Shown: positions 1 to 6,342 of the stretch, one piece after another
Numbering within the stretch: the stretch's first letter is position 1
Layout of the letters: each line of letters starts with the position of its first letter
IMG/VR virus record: IMGVR_UViG_3300023507_000010
Location: 1-25,045 of that record
Strand: one strand, 5' to 3'
DNA from: a virus
Length of the DNA: 25,045 nt
The notes under the pieces: generated by a model
The model's input: only the letters and a program-made list of their open reading frames with translations
The model's database searches: none
Told to the model about the DNA's origin: nothing
Translations under genes and position numbers: made by a program

Positions 1-96
1 AAAAATCACGAACAAGAAGTGAAAGAAAGAACACCCCCACCTATTGATATAAAGGAAATTATTATTGGTGAGTTTCGTCACTTCAAGCAAAAGTAA
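1..96 (+). CDS. C-terminal end of a rightward gene (partial)
   Basis: Frame 1 is open from the window edge to a TAA at 94-96, giving 31 residues rich in Lys, Glu and Pro and ending in FRHFKQK. The composition looks like the hydrophilic tail of a real protein, but 31 codons is too short to be sure. If real, it runs toward the leftward operon that ends at 216, so this would be the convergent end of the late rightward genes. No function can be assigned. Confidence 0.35.
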   Translation, partial: KNHEQEVKERTPPPIDIKEIIIGEFRHFKQK

Positions 97-215
97 TAGA
101 AGCAAAATAGTATTAAGTTCGATAAGGTTTTTTATGGTTCTTCTCCAAATAAGTGCCCTGCGTGGAACGTCCGGGCCAGACGAGGAGGTAGCCTCTCCAC
201 GCTGAGTTATGAAGC
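97..215. other. Convergent intergenic region with nested inverted repeats
   Basis: No gene seen. A 7-bp inverted repeat GCGTGGA (160-166) / TCCACGC (196-202) encloses a smaller hairpin GAGG-TAG-CCTC (185-195). It lies just past the stop of the leftward ATPase gene. There is no clear T-run next to the stem in the leftward sense, so it may be a terminator, a processing site or simply structured DNA. In the rightward sense a run of six T lies at 128-133 without a strong stem. Confidence 0.35.
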
Positions 216-1283
216 TCAGACCTGGAGGAGCTCCTGATTCTCCTTGGCGAAGTCGAGGAAGGACTTAGTGTCTGCTACCCCAATGTCCTTGATAAGAGCC
301 TGACGGACGAAAGCAGTCTGGAACTCAATGTGATCGATGCGAGTGATGAACTTCATCAGGTCATCGAAGTTATCCTTGCAGGCGTGCATGGCCAGCATGG
401 TAGTGACTGCATAGAGAGCATCCAGCTTCTTGGGGGTCTTGGCCTTTTCGGGCTTCTTGAGAATCTCTTCAGGATCAGGAAGCTCGTTGAAGATGCGAAT
501 CATGGCTTCGAGCTCTCCTGCAGGGCCTTCTCCGATACAGCCAGCCAGAAGCTGGAAACGAATGCTATCGGGAGCATCGATATGCTTGGAAGCCTGTGCA
601 GTGCTCCTAGGAGTGCAGTTGATGTCCAGCTTGGGATCGAAGCTATCCAGCAGATTCGGACGATACTTGGCAAAGGCAACGACTGCCGGATGCAAGTTGG
701 TCTTGGTGGCCCATTCAACCCAATCTTCAAGGCTGAATTCGAGCGGAAGCTCGTTCATGCGGTCCTTGATGTGCGTGGGCACCTTGTGAGCGTCAGCACG
801 GTCCTTCTGACGGTTACCGGCTGCCACGAAGCGCCATCCTTCGGGGATGACATGCTTACCGATACGATGCTCCAGAAACGCTTCAGAGAAGCCGCCCATG
901 GTGCTCGGAGATGCCTGAGGCAGCTCATCAACGAAGATGATGCCCTGACCGAAGAGAGGGATAAAATCCGGACGAGCGAACATGTATGCCCGCTTGTCTT
1001 CCGTGAAAGTGGGGAGGCCATACAGATCCATAGTAGTAATCATGTTGGCCCGGAAGTCGATAAAGCCGAAACCAGTTTCCATTTCTTCTTTGGAGTGCTC
1101 AGAGTTACCCCGGAAGAGATAGAACTCCTTGCCTGCTTCCTTGGCAAGTTCTTTAGTTGCCTGCAGTACCAGACTGGACTTACCAACGCCAGGGCTGGAA
1201 GTGAGAAACGGAATGATTCCGTGATTCACACAGTGCTTGATGGCAGAGATGGCGGATTTGGGGGTGATTGCAAGAGTGCTCAT
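216..1283 (-). CDS. MoxR-type AAA+ ATPase
   Basis: 355 residues. An AAA+ ATPase of the MoxR/AAA_5 kind is indicated by Walker A SSPGVGKSS (about 29-37), Walker B GIIFVDEL (114-121) and a sensor-1-like AAGN (154-157), followed by a helical lid. MoxR ATPases usually remodel or activate a partner, often a VWA-domain protein. No VWA gene is visible here, although one could lie beyond the window edge. The start ATG overlaps the stop of the upstream array gene (ATGA), so it is the last gene of the leftward early operon and probably translated by coupling. A plausible role is remodelling of a phage or host complex during replication or takeover. The family call is firm and the role is inferred. Confidence 0.85.
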   Translation of the reverse strand: MSTLAITPKSAISAIKHCVNHGIIPFLTSSPGVGKSSLVLQATKELAKEAGKEFYLFRGNSEHSKEEMETGFGFIDFRANMITTMDLYGLPTFTEDKRAYMFARPDFIPLFGQGIIFVDELPQASPSTMGGFSEAFLEHRIGKHVIPEGWRFVAAGNRQKDRADAHKVPTHIKDRMNELPLEFSLEDWVEWATKTNLHPAVVAFAKYRPNLLDSFDPKLDINCTPRSTAQASKHIDAPDSIRFQLLAGCIGEGPAGELEAMIRIFNELPDPEEILKKPEKAKTPKKLDALYAVTTMLAMHACKDNFDDLMKFITRIDHIEFQTAFVRQALIKDIGVADTKSFLDFAKENQELLQV

Positions 1284-1474
1284 TTATTACCTCCTAGTTT
1301 GTTTAACGGTTTGAAACAATTTTCTACTTCTTCATGAAGAAGAACATGCCCATCTAAGAAAAAACAGAGCTCTCTTGGAGCAAGGTTGACTATAGACCCG
1401 ATTGGATATTTAGTGTTAAGTTTCTTATTAATATGCCAACTTGGATCGAGTTCTTTAATTTTAATAGCTTTCAT
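1280..1474 (-). CDS. Array paralogue 13 (MKAI-x-x-K family)
   Basis: 64 residues. Shows the array family pattern: an N-terminal strand MKAIKIKEL, the central KYPIGSIV segment (about 22-29), and a C-terminal EEVENCFKPL. This predicts a small beta-rich, possibly SH3-like barrel (inference from the pattern only). It is the last copy before the MoxR ATPase. Its ATG overlaps the upstream copy by 4 nt and its TGA overlaps the ATPase start by 4 nt. The C-terminus ends NKLGGNK rather than in the DES tail of the central copies, which fits its plain ATGA junction. Function unknown. Confidence 0.75.
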   Translation of the reverse strand: MKAIKIKELDPSWHINKKLNTKYPIGSIVNLAPRELCFFLDGHVLLHEEVENCFKPLNKLGGNK

Positions 1475-1662
1475 TCAAGTAACTTTAATTCCTCTGGATA
1501 AAAAGTCCAACGTCGGTTTCTATAAAAGAATTTATAGAAACGACCGTCTGAACTTATATTTAAATCGAGAACAGAACCTAATTTAAAAGTTCGTTTGTAT
1601 TCTTCGTGCATAGCAGGGTCATCATCCTGTCTGAGAACTAGTTGTACTAGTATCGCTTTCAA
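1471..1662 (-). CDS. Array paralogue 12 (MKAI-x-x-K family)
   Basis: 63 residues. N-terminus MKAILVQLV, central FKLGSVLDL, and C-terminal FYPEELKLLE. The usual Lys7 is Gln here (CAA in place of AAA). Because the upstream gene normally finds its TAA stop across codons 6-7 of the following copy, this change removes that stop and leaves the upstream copy with a longer tail. The stop of this gene is an ATGA overlap with copy 13. No clear Shine-Dalgarno sequence; coupled translation is likely. Function unknown. Confidence 0.7.
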   Translation of the reverse strand: MKAILVQLVLRQDDDPAMHEEYKRTFKLGSVLDLNISSDGRFYKFFYRNRRWTFYPEELKLLE

Positions 1663-1840
1663 TGATTTTCAACTCCTCTGGCCTGAACATCCAAGTATTT
1701 CCGTCTTTATCAATAGTCCGATACATCCCTTCAACTAAGAAGACATCAAGGATTTGACCGATATGGAATCTTTCCAGGTATGAATTGAAATAGAGTTTGC
1801 CTATTTCAGCTTCATTCCATTTGATTAATATGGCTTTCAT
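1622..1840 (-). CDS. Array paralogue 11 with extended tail
   Basis: 72 residues. MKAILIKW start, FHIGQILDV core and RPEELKIIESD near the C-terminus. The last eight residues (TSTTSSQTG region) are an extension read over the start of copy 12, producing a 41-nt overlap in place of the 20-nt overlap typical of the array. The core is recognisably the same family as its neighbours, although the middle segment (GMYRTIDKDGNTW) is divergent. Function unknown. Confidence 0.7.
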   Translation of the reverse strand: MKAILIKWNEAEIGKLYFNSYLERFHIGQILDVFLVEGMYRTIDKDGNTWMFRPEELKIIESDTSTTSSQTG

Positions 1841-2012
1841 TGAGTACTTTGAAAAAGTGTTTCAGAGTGTGTTGGTCAATCAACTGACTAAATTTGTAAT
1901 AGTATTGGTCGCGTATTTTTTCAAATTCTACTATTTGACCTGGTAAAAATTTATAGGATTCTTTTCTATAAAGACGATTTAAAGTAAATGGTTTAACACA
2001 TATCACTTTCAT
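1812..2012 (-). CDS. Array paralogue 10 (divergent)
   Basis: 66 residues. Starts MKVICVKPF, has the central FLPGQIVEF segment and ends KHFFKVLNESHINQME. The NES tail is the array signature, but the reading frame runs three codons past the usual stop, giving a 29-nt overlap with copy 11. Tyr, Phe and Lys are abundant. Function unknown; membership rests on N-terminus, core and junction structure. Confidence 0.7.
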   Translation of the reverse strand: MKVICVKPFTLNRLYRKESYKFLPGQIVEFEKIRDQYYYKFSQLIDQHTLKHFFKVLNESHINQME

Positions 2013-2262
2013 TGATTACAAAACAACTTAATTCGTTATCAAGTATTGGAAACCCGTTTCTATCAGGCCCCTCCCACATAGTATTTTCTAAATGTGGGTA
2101 ATCGTTTTTATTTGGGATAAGTACAGCGTAATTGGCACGAGCATATGGAAGGCCTTCTAATTTAATCAATTCAAAAATAGTAAACAAGGGAAAATAAATA
2201 TTAAAATATTTATTCAGTTCTACCCCTTGTTCTGGTAAGTGTTTAATCAAGATCGCTTTCAT
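1993..2262 (-). CDS. Array paralogue 9 (long form)
   Basis: 89 residues, one of two long copies. MKAILIKHLP start, YFPLFTIFEL core, then an inserted segment ending DNELSCFVINESDMC. It closely parallels copy 8 in the start and the C-terminal half, so the two probably arose from a recent duplication. The stop lies within the first seven codons of copy 10 (20-nt overlap). The glycine of the core P-x-G motif seen in short copies is replaced in both long copies. Function unknown. Confidence 0.75.
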   Translation of the reverse strand: MKAILIKHLPEQGVELNKYFNIYFPLFTIFELIKLEGLPYARANYAVLIPNKNDYPHLENTMWEGPDRNGFPILDNELSCFVINESDMC

Positions 2263-2515
2263 CAGTTACAAAACAGTCCCTCTCATCTTCTTCGATAGGG
2301 AAAGCATTATAGGATTCCCCTTGCATATCAGTACCACCAGCTATACAAGTTTTAAACTTCTGTAAAATTTCTTCTGACTCAACAATCACACCGAAAGCGT
2401 ATCCGTTTGCTACTTCTGTTTCGATTTCAAACTGAGAAAGTAAAGGAAAATACTTATTAAACGTGCGGTTTGCTGCACCTTTATTGGGTAAGTGCTTAAT
2501 CAGAATTGCTTTCAT
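2243..2515 (-). CDS. Array paralogue 8 (long form)
   Basis: 90 residues. MKAILIKHLP start, NKYFPLLSQFEI core, and an acidic C-terminus EEDERDCFVTDESDLD. Sister of copy 9 by length and by the shared MKAILIKHLP, YFPL and CFV..ESD elements. The final DESDLD and stop are encoded by the first 20 nt of copy 9 in another frame. No Shine-Dalgarno sequence is evident upstream of the ATG, so initiation probably depends on ribosomes terminating on copy 7. Function unknown. Confidence 0.75.
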   Translation of the reverse strand: MKAILIKHLPNKGAANRTFNKYFPLLSQFEIETEVANGYAFGVIVESEEILQKFKTCIAGGTDMQGESYNAFPIEEDERDCFVTDESDLD

Positions 2516-2693
2516 CGATTATCCGAAAATATTTTGGGTCAAGTCTGCAGTTTCCTGCTAATACTTTAGCGCTTGGGTAGAAAATTGTAGATCCATCAGT
2601 TTCAAAAATAGAGCCTACAGGATATTTCTGATGAAAGTGTTCTATTTTTGATGGATGAATATAATTAAGAGGTTTAACCAGAATCGCTTTCAT
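2496..2693 (-). CDS. Array paralogue 7 (MKAI-x-x-K family)
   Basis: 65 residues. MKAILVKPLN start, HQKYPVGSIFE core (about 24-34) and C-terminal RLDPKYFRIIDESNSD. Very similar to copy 6, sharing the spacing, the QKYP-hydrophobic-G core and the FRIIDES ending. The last residues and stop are double-coded with the start of copy 8 (20-nt overlap). Predicted small beta-rich protein; function unknown. Confidence 0.78.
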   Translation of the reverse strand: MKAILVKPLNYIHPSKIEHFHQKYPVGSIFETDGSTIFYPSAKVLAGNCRLDPKYFRIIDESNSD

Positions 2694-2874
2694 CGATTAT
2701 TCGAAAAAATCTTGAGTCAAACGCACATAGCCCATTTAGTACAGAATCAGGTTCATAATAAACAAAACCATTGTCACTATTAAAAACAACACCTATAGGA
2801 TATTTTTGATTAAAATGATCTTCATGCTTTTTGATAGGCCAGTTAACTGGTTTAATCAAAATCGCTTTCTTCAT
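2674..2874 (-). CDS. Array paralogue 6 (MKAI-x-x-K family)
   Basis: 66 residues from the ATG at 2874, which gives MKKAILIKPV and aligns with the other copies. A longer frame from 2913 exists but lies inside the preceding gene and adds unrelated residues, so I reject that start. Core FNQKYPIGVVF and C-terminus SRFFRIIDESDSG. The gene overlaps copy 5 by 23 nt at its start and copy 7 by 20 nt at its end. The additional Lys at position 3 explains the 23-nt overlap. Function unknown. Confidence 0.75.
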   Translation of the reverse strand: MKKAILIKPVNWPIKKHEDHFNQKYPIGVVFNSDNGFVYYEPDSVLNGLCAFDSRFFRIIDESDSG

Positions 2875-3043
2875 AGGGAAGTAACCTAAAACAATCCAAT
2901 TCGTCGCCTTCAAGCGTTAGACCATCTACATTAGGATCTTCGGCGCTGATAGTAAGCTCATCTACTGTGACTTCGAAGATATAGCCTGGAAGGTAATTAG
3001 GTAGGTCAGGGTGTTGTTTTTTCAGGATCAACTTCAATTTCAC
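2852..3043 (-). CDS. Array paralogue 5 (divergent)
   Basis: 63 residues. MKLKLILKK start, LPNYLPGYIFEVTVDE core and acidic C-terminus LEGDELDCFRLLPYEESDFD. Divergent in the first ten residues but keeps the P-G-x-I-F-E core, the CFR element and the ESD tail. It starts inside the C-terminal extension of copy 4 (38-nt overlap) and ends inside the first eight codons of copy 6. Function unknown. Confidence 0.7.
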   Translation of the reverse strand: MKLKLILKKQHPDLPNYLPGYIFEVTVDELTISAEDPNVDGLTLEGDELDCFRLLPYEESDFD

Positions 3044-3206
3044 GGAAGCATTCCTCTACTTCTTTTGGGTACAAATACCAGCCATCAAGTGTTTGACCAT
3101 AATGGTTAACACATATTTCAACTATAGAACCTACAGGATACTTTTGATTGATTTCAACATTTACTGAATATTTAATAGGCAACGGTTTAACGAATATAGC
3201 TTTCAT
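3006..3206 (-). CDS. Array paralogue 4 (MKAI-x-x-K family)
   Basis: 66 residues. MKAIFVKPLP start, INQKYPVGSIVEI core and PKEVEECFREIEV at the C-terminus, followed by a short extension DPEKTTP read over the start of copy 5. A good consensus copy. Its own start is used in another frame as the end of the broken copy 3. Function unknown. Confidence 0.78.
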   Translation of the reverse strand: MKAIFVKPLPIKYSVNVEINQKYPVGSIVEICVNHYGQTLDGWYLYPKEVEECFREIEVDPEKTTP

Positions 3207-3431
3207 CTATAATTTTGAAGCATTCGAGTTCATGTCGATAAATAGGGTAATAAGGTTCACTAAGCTCGTTTGCTAATTCAGAATTATTAGTTATTCCTAA
3301 ACCAAGAACAAAAGCTTGATAGTTATCTGCTAAATAGATGCAATCGAATATCGAACCTACAGAAAAAAGCTTATTAAATTCCTTATTTCTTCATCGTCAT
3401 TAGGTAGGGGCTTAATTAGTATCGCTTTCAT
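3187..3431 (-). pseudogene. Frameshifted array paralogue 3
   Basis: The ATG at 3431 opens MKAILIKPLPNDDEE and then leaves frame, reaching TAG after 24 codons. In the minus-one frame the family sequence resumes at once: NKEFNKLFSVGSIFD, then a long middle segment, HELECFKIIDES and a TAA at 3187-3189 inside copy 4. One missing base, most simply an A in the GAAGAAATAAGG stretch near codon 15, explains both halves. The restored protein would be about 81 residues, close to copies 1 and 2 (80 and 77). No canonical slippery heptamer is present. A sequencing error in a short A-run is possible. Confidence 0.75.
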
Positions 3432-3661
3432 TTAAGCACTTTGAAACTTGTTTCAAGTTCTTCTTTAAATAAGGGAAAACAGCCAAATTCACCATAATCC
3501 TTAGCAAAAGCATCGGGGACCTTCAAACCAAATTCAAACATAACATCATCTTGTATTGAAATAACTTCGAATACAGTTCCTATAGAAAAAGTCTCGTTGA
3601 ATTCTTTATTCGACGGTCCTACTGGTGGGGTTGGAAGAGGCTTAACAAATATCGCTTTCAT
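3428..3661 (-). CDS. Array paralogue 2 (MKAI-x-x-K family)
   Basis: 77 residues. MKAIFVKPLP start, SNKEFNETFSIGTVFEV core and C-terminal FKEELETSFKVLK. Close sister of copy 1 through the shared SNKEFNE, FS-L/I-GTVFE and GLKV elements. Both junctions are plain ATGA overlaps of 4 nt, so the DES tail is absent. Function unknown. Confidence 0.78.
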   Translation of the reverse strand: MKAIFVKPLPTPPVGPSNKEFNETFSIGTVFEVISIQDDVMFEFGLKVPDAFAKDYGEFGCFPLFKEELETSFKVLK

Positions 3662-3900
3662 TCAAGTATCTTGAAACAAGTTTTAAATTCGTTGTCGTAT
3701 AAAGGAAATCCACCACACTCTCTATATTCTTCTTGGAAAACACCAGAAACTTTTAAGCCTATTTTAAAATCCTGATTGTCTTTAATAGCGATAGTTTCGA
3801 ATACTGTTCCTAAAGAAAATAATTCATTAAACTCTTTATTCGAACCTACGTAAAATCCATTTTTGTTAGTAGGCAGTGGTTTAATAAAAACAACTCTCAT
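3658..3900 (-). CDS. Array paralogue 1 (first copy after polymerase)
   Basis: 80 residues. MRVVFIKPLP start, SNKEFNELFSLGTVFET core and FKTCFKILE C-terminus. It follows the DNA polymerase directly: the polymerase stop TAA and this ATG share one base (TAATG), so the array is in the polymerase operon and probably coupled to it. Its stop overlaps the start of copy 2 by 4 nt. Function unknown. Confidence 0.78.
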   Translation of the reverse strand: MRVVFIKPLPTNKNGFYVGSNKEFNELFSLGTVFETIAIKDNQDFKIGLKVSGVFQEEYRECGGFPLYDNEFKTCFKILE

Positions 3901-5741
3901 TAGGGTTTCTCGTACCTCTTACTAATAACGTATTCGCCTTCGCAGGGGAATCCGGGTGCCCAGGGAGGCGGTGTCTTGAATGCTTCGTCCATGATTCTGG
4001 CTGCTTTTTCTTCCTCTCCTTCTGGGATAAGGAAAACTCCTTCGTCGTGTACCCTAAGAACGAGGGGGTAGTGTTCTGCAATTTGGTTAAGCTGCCAAAA
4101 TACGAAATGCCTTGCGAATGCTTGGTTGAGTCTGCCTGTTAACAAACCCCCGAAGACTTTGGAGTCCTTACCGTACTTCCAACCATCACCAGTATATCGA
4201 AGGTTAGGAAATTCATGCGGCAGACCTGATACATGAGAAACGACACGGTTCTGTTGCGTTGAATAAGCGATCCTGTCTGTTCCTGGAATGTACCAGAACA
4301 TCTGTTGCCCTTGGTACATGGCTGCGATGAACCGTTCCATGAGGTTCCAGAACTCTGGAACTTTAGAGTGTGCTTGGCGATAGGCCGCATGGATGAGCTG
4401 GGCTTCTGCATCCGAGAGTTGGATCGGAGGCCCCATAAGCCCTGCAGCGAAGATGTACTGCATCTTTCTCCAGGAAGTCTGGTACTGAAGACTCAGCATT
4501 GCAACCTTGCCAACAGCACGTTCCTTGTTTGTTATTTCTTCAATAGGCTTGTGATAAATGTGGTGAGCAGCAAAGTGTGTGTACAAGTCTTCACCAGCCC
4601 GTATCAGTGTGAGCTTGTCATGCTGGCCTGCAAGGTAAAACATGCTTCGAAGCTCGATATTCGAGCTATCTATGACTCCAAGCGAATAACCTGGAGGGGC
4701 CATGATGGCTTCACGAAGCTTGCTACCTCGCGGGAAATTTTGTTTGTTACTTGACTGTCCACCTGAATCCCTGAATGTAGCCTTGGCACCTGCATAGTTC
4801 AGGTAAACGCGACATTGCGGTGTATCGTCCTTGAGCATCCTCTCAGCTCTTGTCTTGAGGATGTTACTCTTTACATTGAGTCGTGCCTCGCACAAGATGC
4901 GAACAGTTGGGTCAGGGTGTTGCTGAAGAGCTTGAAACTCTAGATCCGCTTTGGCGAGCGCCGGTATCTTTTTAGCAGGATTCGATGGACTGGGTTTGTA
5001 GGGTACCTCTACGAATTCCTGAAGAGCCTCTTCAAACTGTTTGTTCGAAGAAAGTACCTTTTTTGTCTGGCTAGGAGTCAATCCAAGTATTTGGCTTGCC
5101 TGATTGAGCAAGCCAGCTCGCTCTTGCTCAGCTTGTTCGATGGCTTCTTCCAAAAGCTGAGTATCAAGCACTAGCCTAGGCTCCACATACATGCGTATGG
5201 TGTGGTGAAGCGTAGTATGCTCTTCTTCAGGTAGTGCTTGGCTGAAGAGCTGGTAAAGCTGATAAGTAAGCTCCACGTCTTGTTGGCAGTACTCCACAAG
5301 ATGTTCCTGCTCGTTTGGTGTCAGGTCGTCCCAGTGTTTACCTTTGACAGAGTCGAGCACACCTGAAAGTTTGGCATCTTGAAGGAACTGACGAGCCAGT
5401 GAATTAAGGCTGAAAGACTCCAGGGCGTTGTTGAATAGCGCCCTGGCTGCCGACAAGGTACAGAAATACCTGAACTTCCCGTGAGGTAGTAGCCCTAGCT
5501 CGTCAAGAACGACAGTATCGAACTGGAGGTTGTGCCCACAAAGGATCGTACCTTCTGGCAAATCTTCAAGGATCTGCTTGATCTGATTAGGCTTCACCCA
5601 GCGGGTAGGTTGGTTATCCAGCTTGATACACACGCCGAACAATTCGAAGTTCGGATGTCTCACGTACTCGATGTACGTGAGTTTCTTAAGAGTGCATTGC
5701 GTGTCGTAGTATGTTTCTATATCAAGAGTAAGTACTGACAT
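3900..5741 (-). CDS. Family A DNA polymerase with 3'-5' exonuclease
   Basis: 613 residues. The N-terminal proofreading exonuclease has LDIET (D7, E9), GHNLQFD (69-75) and an Exo III-like YCQQD (151-155). The polymerase domain has motif A IDSSNIELR (357-365), a motif B region with R408, K412 and Y420, and motif C VHDE (564-567). No 5' nuclease domain is present, as usual for phage family A enzymes. Motif A has DSSN where many relatives have DYSQ. It replicates the phage genome together with the primase-helicase upstream. The start places the DIET motif at the expected N-terminal position; no strong Shine-Dalgarno sequence is seen before it. Its stop shares a base with the first array gene. Confidence 0.95.
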   Translation of the reverse strand: MSVLTLDIETYYDTQCTLKKLTYIEYVRHPNFELFGVCIKLDNQPTRWVKPNQIKQILEDLPEGTILCGHNLQFDTVVLDELGLLPHGKFRYFCTLSAARALFNNALESFSLNSLARQFLQDAKLSGVLDSVKGKHWDDLTPNEQEHLVEYCQQDVELTYQLYQLFSQALPEEEHTTLHHTIRMYVEPRLVLDTQLLEEAIEQAEQERAGLLNQASQILGLTPSQTKKVLSSNKQFEEALQEFVEVPYKPSPSNPAKKIPALAKADLEFQALQQHPDPTVRILCEARLNVKSNILKTRAERMLKDDTPQCRVYLNYAGAKATFRDSGGQSSNKQNFPRGSKLREAIMAPPGYSLGVIDSSNIELRSMFYLAGQHDKLTLIRAGEDLYTHFAAHHIYHKPIEEITNKERAVGKVAMLSLQYQTSWRKMQYIFAAGLMGPPIQLSDAEAQLIHAAYRQAHSKVPEFWNLMERFIAAMYQGQQMFWYIPGTDRIAYSTQQNRVVSHVSGLPHEFPNLRYTGDGWKYGKDSKVFGGLLTGRLNQAFARHFVFWQLNQIAEHYPLVLRVHDEGVFLIPEGEEEKAARIMDEAFKTPPPWAPGFPCEGEYVISKRYEKP

Positions 5742-5775
5742 ATCTGTAGGTGCGTGGGTATGGAGTACTTACAGT

Positions 5776-6021
5776 TTAGCTCATGCGATACCCTTTGACA
5801 ACAGGCAACGCCTCTCGGTATTTGGGCTTGGAGAACAAAATTTGTTGCTCTGCAAGGAACTTGCGACCAAACGAGGTAAGCAGGGCTTCACCTTTTTGAG
5901 TGAAATCGATAAGGTCTCGGACGTAAAGCGCGGTGAGTGTCCCGAGATGAATGTCGAGGGTTGAGACTCGCTTGTTTTGGTCGATGGTATCGAGTACCTC
6001 CCATTGTTTTTCCGAAAGCAT
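5776..6021 (-). CDS. Small protein, possible winged-helix
   Basis: 81 residues starting MLSEKQWEVLDTIDQ. A Shine-Dalgarno AGAGGT lies 9 nt before the ATG. The predicted helices followed by TSFGRKFLAEQ resemble a small winged-helix or MarR-like layout (helix, helix, then a short wing), but this is a weak pattern match. It sits just upstream of the DNA polymerase in the same operon, so a regulatory or replication role is possible. Not otherwise recognised. Confidence 0.6.
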   Translation of the reverse strand: MLSEKQWEVLDTIDQNKRVSTLDIHLGTLTALYVRDLIDFTQKGEALLTSFGRKFLAEQQILFSKPKYREALPVVKGYRMS

Positions 6022-6118
6022 GGTGTTTGTACCTCTTTGCTAGTTGTGCGTAATACCTGGCTTTCTGGAACTCCGTGTAGAGCTCAAAAGCAAGGCGTAT
6101 GAACGGAATCAATCGCAT
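5888..6118 (-). CDS. Doubtful small ORF overlapping its neighbours
   Basis: 76 codons. The ATG at 6118 overlaps the preceding stop by 10 nt. The first 30 residues (including AFELYTEFQKARYYAQ) look like a plausible amphipathic helix. The rest lies over the 5776-6021 gene and is Arg/His-rich, as expected for a shadow frame. It fills an otherwise uncoded interval of about 90 nt, the only argument for it. No Shine-Dalgarno sequence is apparent. Confidence 0.3.
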   Translation of the reverse strand: MRLIPFIRLAFELYTEFQKARYYAQLAKRYKHHAFGKTMGGTRYHRPKQASLNPRHSSRDTHRALRPRPYRFHSKR

Positions 6119-6330
6119 GGGAGCAGCTCACTAGTCGTTTCTTCCTGTGGAAGGAAGGACATCAAGTGGGGACGAACCAGTTTCGAAGGCTTAAGCTGGT
6201 CAAGTACCTCTTGAGTGTCGGCTGGAGTGAGCTGGTCTGCCAGTTCAAAAAGTTCTTGTTCTAACAGAACTCGATTTTCCGGTTCCTCCCAGAGGCGCTG
6301 CCACGTTTTTGCAAAAGCTCTGGAAAGCAT
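6109..6330 (-). CDS. Small helical protein, unknown
   Basis: 73 residues, acidic and helical, with FAKTWQRLWEEPENR near the N-terminus and a C-terminal EETTSELLPCD. A strong Shine-Dalgarno AAGGAG precedes the ATG by about 8 nt. Part of the leftward replication operon. No family recognised. Confidence 0.65.
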   Translation of the reverse strand: MLSRAFAKTWQRLWEEPENRVLLEQELFELADQLTPADTQEVLDQLKPSKLVRPHLMSFLPQEETTSELLPCD

Positions 6331-6342
6331 GAGTAGATCTCC

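Larger units (their letters stand above)
1280..3900 (-). repeat. Tandem array of 13 paralogous small genes
   Basis: Twelve intact genes and one frameshifted copy, 63-90 codons each, lie head to tail without spacers. Shared features are the start MKAI(L/F)(I/V)KPLP, a core (Y/F)(P/S)(V/I)G(S/T)(I/V)(F/V)E about 20 residues later, and an end resembling E(L/V)xxCF(K/R)(I/V)(I/L)(D/N)ES. Sister pairs by length and sequence are 1/2, 6/7 and 8/9, suggesting repeated local duplication. The DNA is clearly AT-richer than the structural genes. The block lies between DNA polymerase and the MoxR ATPase. Confidence 0.85.

Noticed and set aside
330-1337. A 335-codon frame on the plus strand opposite the MoxR ATPase
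   Set aside because: The minus-strand product has intact Walker A, Walker B and sensor motifs; the plus frame has none and no start signal.
2674-2913. Longer start for array copy 6 at 2913
   Set aside because: The added 13 residues lie inside the previous gene and do not match any other copy; the ATG at 2874 restores the family N-terminus.
3187-3431. Programmed ribosomal frameshift joining the two halves of array copy 3
   Set aside because: No X-XXY-YYZ heptamer or downstream structure is visible at the shift point, so a one-base deletion is the simpler reading.
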